Assembly: GCF_901933205.1 (NCBI RefSeq)
Contig: NC_044572.1
Coordinates: forward strand, 22,964,501-23,028,500
Direction: 5' to 3'
DNA length: 64,000 bases
Source: Camarhynchus parvulus
Taxonomy: Eukaryota; Chordata; Aves; Passeriformes; Thraupidae
Under the pieces are notes generated by a model. The model was not told the origin of the DNA. It was given only the letters and a program-made list of their open reading frames with translations, and made no database searches. Numbering within the stretch: the stretch's first letter is position 1; each line of letters starts with the position of its first letter. Shown in pieces: positions 48,661 through 61,619 of this stretch. The translations under genes were made by a program, and so were the position numbers.

Positions 48661-51600
48661 CTACCCCTATAATGGCAAAAAGTGCTGGTTATTTATTTGG
48701 TTGCTTATCACTGGGTGTGTTCAGCAGCACAGAATTGTTATGGAAAATTACCTTTTTCTCTTTGCTAGCTAGAGAGGTGACTGTTGTTGCATCCCCATCC
48801 AAATAGTTTCGTTTTTGTTTGTCATCTTCAGTTTTACATTTATAAATTGTTTAACAGTGTCTCTTCAGCCCTGCTGTGTGGGAACATAATTTTTGCCTGC
48901 CTTGCCCTAGTCAAGCCACAGGGAAGCCGTAGTCTAGCAGTGTATGTGTCCAGCAGTCAGTATTGAAAAGTCATTTTCATTCACTACTCCCCTGAATTTA
49001 CTCTGTTCAGGGTACCCCAATGTTGCTAAAACACTGTGGAAAACCAGATACTGTGCATCTAAGTCTTCATCTCTGCAGCTTCAGGGGATAAAACTGTAGT
49101 AATTAAAGTGGAGAAAGGTCTGCATAAAAGAGAAATTCTAGACTGAGAGACTGCAGATCAGCCAGATTTTGTCACTGTTGATTTAATCAAAAGCTCAAAG
49201 TAGCCAGTAGTGCTTTATATGTGTGAAATCTCAAAATTCAGTGTAAAACCAGACTGGGAGAGAAAAGCAGAGCTATAAAAGCACAGCAGTAGCCAATTTA
49301 ATTTTTAGTGCATTTTTTAATAGATGGATTCAGATAGATGTGTATAAACAGTCATTGTGCTGCTGCAGTTGAAAAGATGGAAGCCTAAGCACTGAAGATG
49401 GGAGGTTTAAATTTCTCTTGCATCTTTTAGTGCCAGACAGTGTCTATACATGAATGTTGAGGGTCAGTTTAATTATTTAACTAATACTGGATTTGCATAA
49501 ATTGGCTTTCCTGAAAAGGCTAATAAGATGCAGTTGTGGTGGGCAGCTGAAAGCAATTTGGGTTTGAGTCCAGTAATGACAGTACTAAGCAGAGTTGAAA
49601 TTGTAACATCAATTTTGTAAAATGTTAAATTAGTATTAAGCTGTGAAAGATAACTGCAGAATCCAAGATATTTTTTGGCTTTCTAATACTTTTAGTGCCA
49701 TTATTTTCTTATGTTAACAACATAATGGCTTTATGAGACTGTTCCAGCTGTGCTTTACTTAATACTGAAGAATAAGATCACCACACTGCTGGAATATACC
49801 CTAAATATAACACACAAGGGAAAAACTCCAGGCGTTGGTCTACATTTTCCTTATGATATCTATTATCTTATTTCTATTGATATAAAATGAAAGGTGTAGA
49901 CTGAATTTTGCCCTCTATTCAACCATAAAGAAAATCCCCCCATATTCTCTGGGCTCTGCACAATGGGTGAAATGGACTGAACCGAGAAAATAGCTGTCCA
50001 GTGCAAGGCTGTTTTTGTATAAACTGCCCATCTGTCCTAAGTGACATGTGGGGACTGAGGATGGAAGAACTGTCCCTCAGGTCCCCAGGTATGCCCCAGT
50101 AAAGGAAATCCACCACCCAGTCAAGGAGCTCATAAGGCTCAGACAATATGTTTATTGGTGTTTTTGTGTCAGTACTGTAACAGGTCATCTTGTCTCCTGT
50201 CATGTGAAATGCAGTCACTTAATTACACTCCTTGTAAGTAGTACAATGCACAGTCTCTTGATTTTTTTTTTTATAAAAAGAGTCAGTAACATAATGCACA
50301 GAGGTATGGAAAGTGAATTGGGATGGATGGTCTCACTAAGGAAGCTGAACAGCAGTTCTGATGAAAGCCTGTCCAGCCTGGAGACTGAAAGCCCAGGAGA
50401 GCATCCCTGCCTGGAAATAAGCACGCTGAAACAAGTAGGCATGATCAGGATTTCTAAATGGGAGTCTCTTTAGGAAAGAAGAAGGAAAGAAGGAAGCAGA
50501 ACAGAGAGGGGAGGTCTTCGCATTTTATTGTTACTTACTCCACTTGGTAGGACAAGTATTTCTAACTTCCATTGCTAGGAGATACTGATTTCTTACCTGC
50601 AGTTATATACTCTATGTCATTTGGTGTGAAAGCAGTGCCTACATATTTATTGACATTAGTTTTTTTAAACCGTAATATGTCATGGCCAAATCAGCCTCAG
50701 AGCTGGTGGAAGGAAAACAACGTATTACAATATTATGGATAACTTTTTTGAAGGACAATACCTTATTTCCTTGTACTATGGCATAGTATGGAGCCTATTT
50801 TCAGTTCATTTCTAATGCATGATAACTTGCCTTCAGCACTGTGAAGATTCATTTTCAAATAATTTTTAGTGCAGAGGTTTGTAATTTTACAGTCATTTAT
50901 GTGGTAGGAAAGATATTAGTGATATTTGCATGAACTCGTGCTCAGTTGCAGTGCTGTTTATCTGTCTTTCCAGTTTGTTTGCTCATAAATTTAGGAGACA
51001 AAAGGCGGAATCCTCTGTGCCATAAGTGTGCTATATTGCATTATTAATATTAGGATAGCAAGCAATTCCCACTAGACAGTCTTTGTGGTCTGTTCATGCT
51101 TAAGAAGTGTCTGGGCATGAAAGGCCATTTGAGTTCCAGTGGGCCGATAGTCTGGGATGACATTTGAATGCGCCGAGGACAATGTCTCGATGACAATGAC
51201 TGGGAGGGAGGCAAAGGCGGGGCTCCACTCTCCCTGCTCTCCCATGGACAGTCACCTCTCCTTTAGGATTATTTCCTCACGTGACTCCTCAGTTAGGCTT
51301 TGTCTAAGAGGAATGTGGAACCACTGGAGGGGAGAAACTGAGGTTTCCAGACAAAGCAGAGGCTTCCAATGCTGACACACAGCCCATAACCCAGAGAGAC
51401 AGCAAAGTTAATGAGAGGCATTGCCTCTCAGGCACCATTTGCAGCATTCAGAGCTCACAGAGCATTTTACTTTCAGCCAAATTGCAAACAAAAAAAATGA
51501 AATTTTGTATTTCCATATACCAGAATCTTTTCTGTGGAGGACAAGCTTTGTGTTGCCATTTTTCATCTGTAGCTTATATTGCCTGATTCTCCATGAAATA

Positions 51601-52479
51601 AACAAACTAAACCAACCACTGCAATATTGGGTATTAAGGCACCACCCATTAAAGTAAATGTGCACTGAATACCTCTAGTTGTGGGAAGATTCTTGCCTTA
51701 AAATGTAGCAATAGTTTACAACTCAGCTAATAAATTATATTTATTTATTCTTCCCCATAAGTGGGATGAGGATGGATGTTTTTCCCACATCCTCCTAGTG
51801 TTAACTGTTAAGTCTCAGGAGGAAAGCTCAAAAAATACTAAGTTCTCATTTAATAAAGATATCTAATGTAGAAGTATAGCCCTGGAACAGCATCTTTGGA
51901 TATTTTAAGAAATGGAAACAAAATTGAGTATTTTCATAATTTTTTGTTCTAAGTTGTTAATGTTGTTTTGGGCCATATATGTATTCTGAATGAGTAATTA
52001 TGGGTGATTGTTCTCTGCCATTAGTGACCTAGATTTTAATTCTGTACAGCCACTTCTGCAACCCTCTTTTGATATTAATATAAAGTCTAATTGTGCACTA
52101 TATTTTCTGGCCTTTTTTATTCTAACAGACTTTTTATTTAAGTTTTCTCCCTGAAACTTTTATTTTACAATTGCTTTTAATACCTTTCTTGTTCAGTCTG
52201 TGCATTACATGAGTATCAAAATCTTATAGTTAGCTTATAGTCTGAAGAGAAATAAAACTCACACAATAAAATCTCTCATTGTGTGCTTGAAAGATTCAGC
52301 ACTGAGTAATCTGTCACATCATAAAAGGAGCAAAATCAAAACAACTGAGTCATTATCATGACTCTGCTTGGTTTCAGCCCATGAAGTGACATCTAGACTC
52401 TGCAGATACTGTATTTGTTGTTTTATGTATCTGTGTGCAAACATTTGTCGATACAGAGGTGTAAATGTTGCCAGCATTT

Positions 52480-52660
52480 AAATTAGGTTAAAAGTGCTAT
52501 TTATGGCTTAGATCAACAACAAAAAATATTCATAATCATCCCTAGGTGAAGCTTCTCATTTAACGAGCTTACAGCTCCTAATTAATTCTGTAAAGAACGC
52601 CATTTGGCAGAGCAGAATTATGAGGTTTGCATATTGATAGTGGCAGGGAAAAATATATCT
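52480..52660. promoter_or_regulatory. Candidate conserved non-coding element
   Basis: A repeat-free stretch with dense transcription-factor-like words: CTAATTAATT (homeodomain), CCATTTGGCAG (about 52600) and TTTGCATA (POU octamer-like, about 52626). This is a judgement from composition only; conservation was not tested. Confidence 0.25.
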
Positions 52661-52878
52661 GTTTTCTATTTATATGGTAAAATTAACTTCTGTTCTTTTG
52701 AAAATGGCACATCTCAGAGGTATTGCCTTCAAAATGGTCTCAGGGTGTAGAGAAAGCACTAATAACAGCACCAGGCATTCAGTTCTGTCCTAATTTTCCC
52801 ACCATTTTTTCACTGTTTCAGCTGTCTCAGAGACTTAAAGTACTCTCATTAGGTCTCTGCAGAGGCTGCCTGCTCGCC

Positions 52879-52952
52879 TGCTCCATCACTCTCTCAAGCT
52901 GCCTCTCTCGCTCCCCCTCTCTCACTCTCCCCTCTTCTTTTCCCCTCCTGCC
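52879..52952. repeat. CT-rich low-complexity tract
   Basis: About 74 bases made mostly of CT, CTC and CCCT units on the + strand. Confidence 0.85.
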
Positions 52953-54129
52953 TTGGGAGTGACTGTGAAGATCATTTGCTGGTGTGATTGGCAGGTTAGA
53001 GCATTCGATCAGATGAGTTCCTCTTAGTGCAGGTCAAAAAGGCTGGTTAGCAGGAGCTGTCGAAAAATGCCAGCAGCATTCGAAATGGGAAATGTCATGA
53101 CTTCGAGGCAGGGGGTGCCACCTGGAACAGAAAGCCCCCAGCTCATTAGCAAGTTACAGGATGCAAGCTTAACTGGAGGGAGCAGAGGAGGAAAGATAAT
53201 ACCCAATAGGGAAAATTATTGTGAAGTGGAATTGATTTCATGTATAATTTGTTTATCACTAGAGGGGACAAATGCTGTCCTCCTGACATGTGCGGAGGAG
53301 TGTGGACTATGAATGAAGCAATTTAGCATAATCTCCAGGTTGAGCTCTGGATTTAAAGAATGCCAACTTCTTTCTTCCCAGCTGTGGAAGTGATCAGGTC
53401 ATGTTGTATTAATTTAACCTGACACACTCTCAAATGGTTTATCTGGGCAATTTTAGCAATTTAACAGAACACAGCAGATATGAGCTGCATTCATTATTAA
53501 CATGGGGCAGTGGTTTGTCTTCTGGATGAAGTAGGGTTGGGGGTTTACTGCAAGCTGCTGTTGAAAAGAGACATGTTCCTCTTGCAAGTTGAATTATAAA
53601 AGGACTCATTTTTAATGCTTAATCGGACTGCATAAAATCAGAATGCAATTTCGCTTGCATGATATAATTTTATTTCCAAGAAAACCTACATACCCTTAGA
53701 AAGTATGGATTTAAAAATAAATAAAGCATTCAGGCTTATTGTATAAAATTTAATCTGAAATGAAGACTACAGGGTCTGCTGCCTGTCAGGGACTTATAGA
53801 ATGCACATATAAAATATCAGCATTACAAAATGCTTAGTCTTCTCCAAGATATCCTGTAGTGGTAAAATTGCAGGCAAACTCTTCATCCCAGGCAGTTTAA
53901 CAAGTTCCTGGCTATTAATATTGCTAACCATTCATTTGCTCCACTGGTCTGTATTTTAGTATAAAAGGTATATTGCATATCAGTAGAAATGGCTGCATAG
54001 ATTTTTCTCCACCCGCCCCTTCCCACACAGAGTTTTTTTCAGAAATGTTAAGAAAATAAGATGAGGTCATGGTACCTGCCAGACTGTTTTAGCATGGTAT
54101 CTTTGTGCAGCTTTTTGTCTAGCTCTGCT

Positions 54130-54185
54130 CCTCCTGAAGACAATGGGAGTATTCCATGGACTTCAATGGGAGTAGAGCTGGCTCC
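54130..54185. mobile_element. Old interspersed repeat fragment with paired CAATGGGAG
   Basis: GAAGACAATGGGAGTATTCC, then ATGGACTTCAATGGGAG, resembles a sequence I remember as very frequent in turtle and crocodilian genomes (GAAGTCAATGGGAGTTTTGCC, then ATTGACTTCAATGGGAG). CAATGGGAG occurs twice. I do not know the family name. It is probably a pre-avian repeat. Confidence 0.5.
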
Positions 54186-56087
54186 CTTATCAAAACTAAC
54201 ATAGACACAACAAAACCATCTCAGACTGAGAAAATGGGACTTAAAAGCTGAAAGGGCTCCTGAGAACTATTTTTCAAATGGTATCCCTTCTTGTTAAGGA
54301 ATTTTGTCCATATATTTAACTCATACTTTTCTCAGAAGGTTGGAGCTCATGCTTAAGCAGTCTCTTGGCTGGGTCCTGAGGAATGTTTGCTTACTGTTCA
54401 GATCCTTGGCTTTTTTCAGCTTTCATTTCCTTCTATCCACCAAAGTTTTTAAGTTGGTAATGGAGTAGCTAGCATTTGCTTTATTGAGTAACCACAGGCT
54501 GTTGAATTTCCCCTTCTCCGCTGAATGTGAATCAGAATCAGATTTTTAAAAGGAGTTTCTTAATCAAAATATTTGTACAGAGTCTTACAGATGAGTGTTT
54601 TCTGTTTGGTATTTCATGTAAAAAGCTCAGATTAACAGCCTGATAGTCTGCAAAAAAGAAGTTACTAAAGCACCATAAAAAGGGCATTCTTTACCTTCCA
54701 GATACCTTTTTAGTGTTAAGTTCTTTCAGATAGGCACTGTGAACACTGGCTGCTGTAGTCTGCACTAATGAACACACAGGCTCAGTCCTTTGCAAAGCTG
54801 AATAAAGAGAGCAAAATATCAGAATAAAATATCCTCTGTGCAGATTCTGTGGTAGAATTTTTCCCATCTTGAGCAGCTCTGCAGATGCTCAACTAGTATT
54901 TCGTTATTTAAGTAAAAAACTGGAAACAAATTTGAAAAGTTCAAAAAGTATTCATTACTTAATGTCTGCTCTGGTACTTTGTTTGGGGGAGTGATATGCA
55001 TTTAAATTATGTGTATGGAGTTTGAAAATGAGGCTTCTGTTGGGAAAAGAGAGTAAACTGGGCAATCTGCAAGTCTGTTAGCTCCATGGACTAAGGGCAA
55101 GGATCAGTAAGCGCTGCACAGACCTGCTAGATTTTAACCCTGAGGTATATTTGGGGGATCTGGGGCAGCTGTGGTGTCTGTCTGCATCTGGCAACAGCTG
55201 CTTGGACACCAGAAGGCTGTTATGGCTAGGAAATCTGGCAGGTGCAGATAAGCTCTTTTCTAGAACTATGTGTGACACAGGTTAGAGACCTGTGTATGCC
55301 TTAGGTTCATGACCAAAGAAGGTATCACTCAGAAAAAGCAGTTAAACAACTAATATTTCCCGCATATTTACGTTTTCTGGCAAGAAAAAGAATTGTAGTC
55401 TGAAACAGAGGAAGTAATTTAACCATCACTCTTCATTTTTTAACCAACTTCTGGTTTTTCAAAACTGACACAAGTATTTGCTTAGCTTCTAGGGACTAGA
55501 TAATTCAAATGAAGAATAGTAGCCAGAAAGGAATTAGTAGTAAATTCCTTACTGCCCCTCAAAACTTACTATTTCTGCAGTTGTTTGTCATTCCCTCAAA
55601 TCCTGACTTCTCTATTCTAAATAAATACTCTTTTGTTCCTTGACTCTCTAGGAAAGGTTAGGCAGAAGCAATGAATGGGAAAATCACATATTCATCATCT
55701 GATTTTTATATGTTTTCTCCCCCAGATTTTTGAGGAATCACTGGAACTTGCTAGAGTGTATTCTGTGACATTACCAATCTTTGTGAATCACTTTTTGGGT
55801 GAGAAGAAGCTCTAACACATGGTCCATATTCCATCAGTGACTCCTTTTATCATTACTTGTGTGTAAAAACACTTTCTGTATGAATTACCTTTGTCTTTTT
55901 AGAAGGTGGATATGTTGAGGGTGTTGGAAAAATTGAGTGAGCCCTGAAGTCATCTAAATAACTCTGTGTAATGTGAGCAGGTGTTGATGAAATCTGGTTC
56001 AATCAGTAGCATTTCAACTTTTGTTTTATCTATTATATTTCAAATTAAATAGAGCAGTATAAACCAATCCATAAATTGAACCTAGGA

Positions 56088-56124
56088 TTGGGTCATACCC
56101 CTTTTTAAATGGGGTATGACCCAA
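56088..56124. repeat. Perfect 14-bp inverted repeat with 9-nt loop
   Basis: The arms TTGGGTCATACCCC (56088-56101) and GGGGTATGACCCAA (56111-56124) are exact reverse complements around TTTTTAAAT. Each arm carries a GGGTCA/TGACCC nuclear-receptor-type half-site. The stem ends sharply on both sides. No mobile element or gene is recognised next to it. Confidence 0.95.
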
Positions 56125-58179
56125 AATGTATGTGTATAGTTCTTGACTTTGATATCATTCACTTTTTAATCTTCTTTTTCATCTGTGTTGTTCACTTGGG
56201 CTGCAGTAAAAGGATATATCTCTAAAAATTATTTTCTAAGATTTTGCCTCACCGCCATGTTGAGTTTTTTTACTAAGTGTTTCTCCCCTATATTAAATAT
56301 CCCACAAATTATTTACATCTATTACTAAATCTTTAAGGAGGTACATTTAGATAGATTGAGCATATTGAAGATTTCTTGAGCTGATCCTCACAAAATCCTT
56401 GACCAGGAACTTTGTGCAAATGTTTTGATTTTGATTTTGTTAGTAGCTGGAACAGTGGTTTTGGATCATTAACCCTTGCCATTTTTCCTCAGATGATGTA
56501 AGATTTTCTAAATTTTCAAGTCCTGGACTTGCTTTCTTGTGTAGGCTGAGCTCCTCTCCCCAAATTATCTCCAAATTTTCTGGGAAACAATGTTCTGTAC
56601 CAGCTTGTGTGGTATGGAAAGTAGAATTGCTAATGAGTCACAGCACTGCTCCTGTCACCAGGCAGCAGGACAGGCATCTCTCCTTCATCCAGACTCCTAA
56701 ATGCAGGGCAGAGAAACTGTAGCACACCTACCTAGGGATTTAGAAAGATGTTTGAAATGTGCCTCAATGGAGCAGACTGATTGAGAAACTGAATTCTCTT
56801 TCCATGAGTTCCTGGGGAAGGAAGGGAGCAAACACAATGCAGTCTAAACAAATGGGCTCTTATGGAATCATCAGAGCTAGAAAAAATATCTTCAGGGTCT
56901 GGACTGGAGAAAGCAACACTGCGCAAAAAAGCAGGAGCTCTGCCAGGTGAGATCTGCAAAGCTTCTTTTCTATGTGGTGTTTCTCACCCATTTTATTTTC
57001 ATGGAAACAAGCACAGCTTCTTGCTAACAAACATCAACATTTTCAGCTCATGTCTATTGAGAGATGCTCTGTTTTAAATTTCTGTTGTTAATCCACTGTG
57101 TGTTGTGATCACAATAATGCACAGAAGTTAAACAAACATCCCCCACCCCCAAACCTCCTCCCCTAAGAAAACAAAATCCCAGACCATGATGATAAAACAG
57201 ATCATTAAGAGTTTCAGCAGCAGCCTGTCAGCTTGGCTCTTAGTGTGTTTTTGCCTGCCACTAAATACCATATAGATCCACAAATTTGATATAGTCTAGA
57301 CATAAAGGGAGGGGAAAGGATTTTAGAAACATTTTATCCACCTTACTCTTCAACATTAAAATTCTTTTTTTACAACAGTGTTTGTACTCTAATGTTTGAA
57401 CTAAAAAAAAAAAAGGGCAGTTTTTAAATTCTTAAATATTTTACAAGTTTAAAGCAAATGTAGTATATTTGCAGATGGATGCTCCAAAAATTGAAAACAG
57501 GATTGTTAATATGTGAACATAAGCAAAATGAGTTGTTACCTGACCTTGTTTTCTGAAGTTTTTGCTGTTTCTCTTCCTTATCTCTTTCTTTGTTTATTGA
57601 CTTTATTTGTTACATGATGCCTGAAACATTGAATATAAAATCCATAATTCACAGATCCTACTCACCTTGTTCATGGAAGGCCCTACCACATTTTGTGGCT
57701 CTGGCAAAATGCTGCATAAGAATAAGGAACTCAGTGCTGTCTGTGTTTGGCCCTTTTGGCACAGTGTTAACACACACTCCCCAGCACACACCCCTGGCCC
57801 TGCCATGCATTCTTTGCAAAAGCCAGTGATTTCTTTGCTCCTGGTGCACATCCAGATGGGAAGGAGATCGGAATGCGGAGACACTTGGCTTTGTTGTCTC
57901 CTGCTTTTGTATATGCACTACACACATTTATGATGGAAAGGTGTCCAGTAGGTCCCAAACTTTCTGAAAGGCAAGAGAATTTCAACAGATGCAAAGCCTA
58001 TAGGTAAACAGAGAGTGCTGTCAACCCTGCCTTCATTTAAATGTCAGAAAACGGATAAGGGCAGAATTGAGATCATATTTTGCCTTTTAAGGTAAATAAT
58101 CCATGTCAGAGTCCCAAAGCTTCCCATCTCAACAATGATAAACATGAGCTGGATCTGTCACACCTTATCCCTGTGAGAC

Positions 58180-58197
58180 CCCACTGCATGCAGTGGG
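58180..58197. repeat. 18-bp perfect palindrome
   Basis: CCCACTGCATGCAGTGGG is identical to its reverse complement, with a GCATGC centre. No flanking feature explains it. Confidence 0.95.
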
Positions 58198-58588
58198 TCA
58201 TGGTATATGTTTGTGTTGTGGGGAGGAGGGAGGGATAGTGTGTAAAGTGCTTTACAGCTGTGTAACTTGAATATTTTAGGTTGTTCAAATACATGTGCTT
58301 TGATGCTAATGGAAACAGAGATCACTTATCACCATATCTAAGGAATTAGAAATGTATATTCATGACTCCCTGTTACCCAAATAGGATGTCCATCATTCTG
58401 CATTAATGACATAGCTCTATTCTACTCATTTCATTTTTCTTTATATTTTACCCAGCTGAATAGTTCAGTGCTGCCATGGGGTCCTGTATCGTATGGCAGA
58501 CTTTGCCTTTTGAACTGCCCACATCACAGTTTGCTGCAGCTCCCTATCTCCACTGTCATTCTTTCTCTTTACTCTAAATGTTTCCAAG

Positions 58589-58672
58589 GAGGAAGAAAAG
58601 AAAGAAAGAAAAGATTAAATTAAAAAAAAAAAAAAGGCAGGGGGCTGGGGGGGAAGGAGGGGAGAAAGAGAC
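58589..58672. repeat. Purine-rich low-complexity tract
   Basis: GGAGGAAGAAAAGAAAGAAAG, a poly-A run and then G-rich runs up to GGGGGGG, nearly all purine on the + strand. Confidence 0.85.
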
Positions 58673-58709
58673 TGCTGTGGAAAAATAAAAGTTTAAAAGA
58701 AAACCAGAA

Positions 58710-59060
58710 TGAATGCTTCACTTGTTGGCTTTTAGCACAATTACCATACCTTAGGAAATATGCAGGGAATAGTTAATTATGACTAAATGAGCTCCTTTTA
58801 GAGTTGATGGCAGGCCCCAGCATCCAACTGTCAGTGTTGTGAAAGATTGAATTAAAAGGCTGCTCCCCCTGTCAGCCGATAGGATGGTCTGCTGGGGGAA
58901 AACAGACAGTGAAAAGATAGCTGGGTTAGAGTAGCCTCAGCAAGAGAAACACGTTTGGCATTTGCATACTGCTCCTGCAAAGGGCTTTACTCCAAATAAA
59001 GGAGGAGATTTCGGTATTGTCAGCCAAGGCTTTGTTTGGTGTGAAGAGCAGAAGGAAATC
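58710..59060. promoter_or_regulatory. Candidate conserved non-coding element
   Basis: A repeat-free stretch of mixed composition with words typical of developmental enhancers: AGTTAATTATGACTAAAT (about 58771), ACACGTTTGG, and ATTTGCATA (POU octamer, about 58960). It lies in the presumed CDK14-FZD1 interval. Conservation was not tested. Confidence 0.25.
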
Positions 59061-59982
59061 TGATGAAGGGGCCTTTCTGAAGCCCTTGCACACAGACTGG
59101 AGGTTGTTCTAGCAAAGTTATGTACTTTGGCATTGTTTACACACTGTTGTCTGTTTGAAGATCTCCTAAACTGAAAGACTCAAAGTATTCCTCTTTGCTA
59201 ACACAAAAGTGTGGAATTTGTGCGGTAAAAATTACTTACACTGCAGACCTGAACAAGTTCTTTTCGTTATCTTCAGAAAAATACCCTAAAGTTCCTTTTT
59301 TTGGTGTAGACAAGGTCCCCAGTACTTCTTGGCTGAACTCATATATCACAAAGTTATTTCAGACTAAAAGAAAAAAGGGAGAATTATGTTCTCAAAATGC
59401 AGAGAGCGCAAAAATAAGATACTCTTCAGGCTTGAGGCAGACAAAATGTTGCTGCCTTCTCCAGCACAGTTTTTTTAAACAAGTAGACAGTTTCATACCA
59501 ACTAAAAACAGTGTTTTGAAATTTAGTTGGAGTAAAGTGTTGTGTCTCTGCTAACATCTCTTCTGTACTTTCTAGTTGTTTTCTCACCTGAGAGATGAGC
59601 CAGAAGCCTCAAACCTCTTTTGTATTTAATCTGCAGCAGACCCAGTCCATGCCTTAGAGCTTTTCAAGCTAAAATGGCTGATTTGTGTTTAAGAAAACCC
59701 AAAACTATTTAAAGGTGGTGGCAGGCAAATCGCTCTTCCTTAGAATGACTATCCACTTACAGTGTATACTGCCAGCTTCCAAGGTTTTCGCATGGGACAA
59801 AGAGCACATCTCAGATATATGATTAATATTTAGGGACCAAATAGGTCATCTAACAGCACAGCACTTGAAATAGATGGTTTTTGCTTTTTGTTGCTACAAT
59901 TTTTTTTCTGTGTGATTGTCATAGTCTTAATGATTTTAGCTAGTACTGAATAATTTATTTGGATGGTAATACTCGTGGAAAT

Positions 59983-60083
59983 GGTGTGTGTGCATGTGTG
60001 TATATATAGATACATATACACACACATTTAATGCTCTCTTGCTCTCTCTATATTTATATATATATATGTTGTATGTATGTATG
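59983..60083. repeat. (TG)n/(TA)n microsatellites
   Basis: GTGTGTG and TATATATA runs, then ATACACACACA, form an imperfect hairpin at about 59995-60027. After a CT-rich spacer, a second (TA)n and (TATG)n run lies at about 60050-60083. Confidence 0.85.
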
Positions 60084-61619
60084 ATTTATTTTCTAGAAAT
60101 GTGTCTTTACACAGCTCATTTTCTCATCAGCTTTGTAACTAATAGTCATTGTAAAGCAACATGTGTTTATTGGTAATGCTTTGTGGGTGTTCAGGTGAGC
60201 AATATCCTGGCCTGAATAGAGCTTGAATTTTCTCTAGTAAAAGAAGTACTGTCTTTAAGGCTTGGTGAAACTCTGGGAAAGAAGATGAAGCAATTTCTAA
60301 GATACCAAAGAATGATGCTGGGTATACTTGTATGGATATATTTGTGCTTCCTCTGCAGTTGCTTAAGGGCTATATTAATAAAAGGAAAAAATTACAATCC
60401 TGTTAATATTAATAAATGAGTCCACATATGATGAAATTTGGCTCTTGGTTGTACATGCTCTGACTTGTTTGGGCTGGTTATTTTTAACCTGAAATGCTTC
60501 TTTATGCTCACTCAGAGACAGACTTTGATGTTTCAGCTAAGATTTTTTTTTTCCAGCTAGTGATGTGAATCATTTAGTACTTAATCATCTATTAGCCTTA
60601 TTTTCTCCCACATGGTTGTCATAAATTCTCGCAGAAACACAGGCAGAAGCAAGTCTGCAATCAATAGACCACAGGGCACCTCCAGTCCTCAGATTGTTGG
60701 TGCAACTTGCAAATGAGTCGTCAGAAAGGGGAGGTGGTTGATGGAAAATATGCCATATCCTGTTGTTTGCTGAGCATTATCTGGATTCAAGAAAAGCCTG
60801 AATGAATTTCAGCATCTCCCTTTTTCTTCCACCCTACAGAAAGCTTGAAGGGGAGATCAAATTTTGGTAAAAACAGGAGCTGAACTGAGGTGTCAGTTGG
60901 CACTCAGTGTGCAGTTCACACCTTCTCTTATTAGTTTAATTTATTCCTTAAAGCATTTACCTCTTTCCAACTGAAATGAGTAGTAGAAAATAAGGTACAA
61001 TATTTTACAAGGGTTATTTACCAAATGATATTTACTGCTTGGAAGCATAGCAGTGCAATCTGTAAAGTAGTTTTTGACTGCCTAAAGAGACAAGCAGCTT
61101 GAATCCAGCCTGGGTATAAAGTAGTATGCAATTTCAAAACAGTTACTTTTATATCAACTCATAAGTTTTTATTGCTTCATAAGAAATAGCATCATCCTAC
61201 AGCGCTTAGCTCCTCTAGGAGATAAACTCCTGTGACTTTCTCATGTGCTGGCCATCTTTGTGCAGCTTTCACTGGTTATAAAGAACTCCTAGTCCAAAAC
61301 ACGCTGCTGGGAAAACAAGGATGGACCGTGGTAGTAATAAACATGTCGTTTAAACCTTACAGGAAAATGAATGTGGTTTATTCAAACATCCCTTCTAAAG
61401 TATAGCTGATGATAATATTTTAGTCACACAAAGAGGAAAATCTTCTAACGCTCCCATTCCTGGGCTCTGTTCCCACTGAAGGCAGCAGGAGCTGCACATA
61501 CAGATCCAGAGGGCTTGCAACTTGAATAGCATCTAATATGGAGTTGAACAGTTTTAAAAAAATAGAAACTTGGCTCACTCCAACGCTTGCAGTCTGCGTG
61601 CAGTGAAGTGGTGTTTTCA

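Noticed and set aside
50048..50473. 141-codon ORF on the + strand
   Set aside because: No recognisable domain, overlapped by open frames on the other strand; looks like chance.
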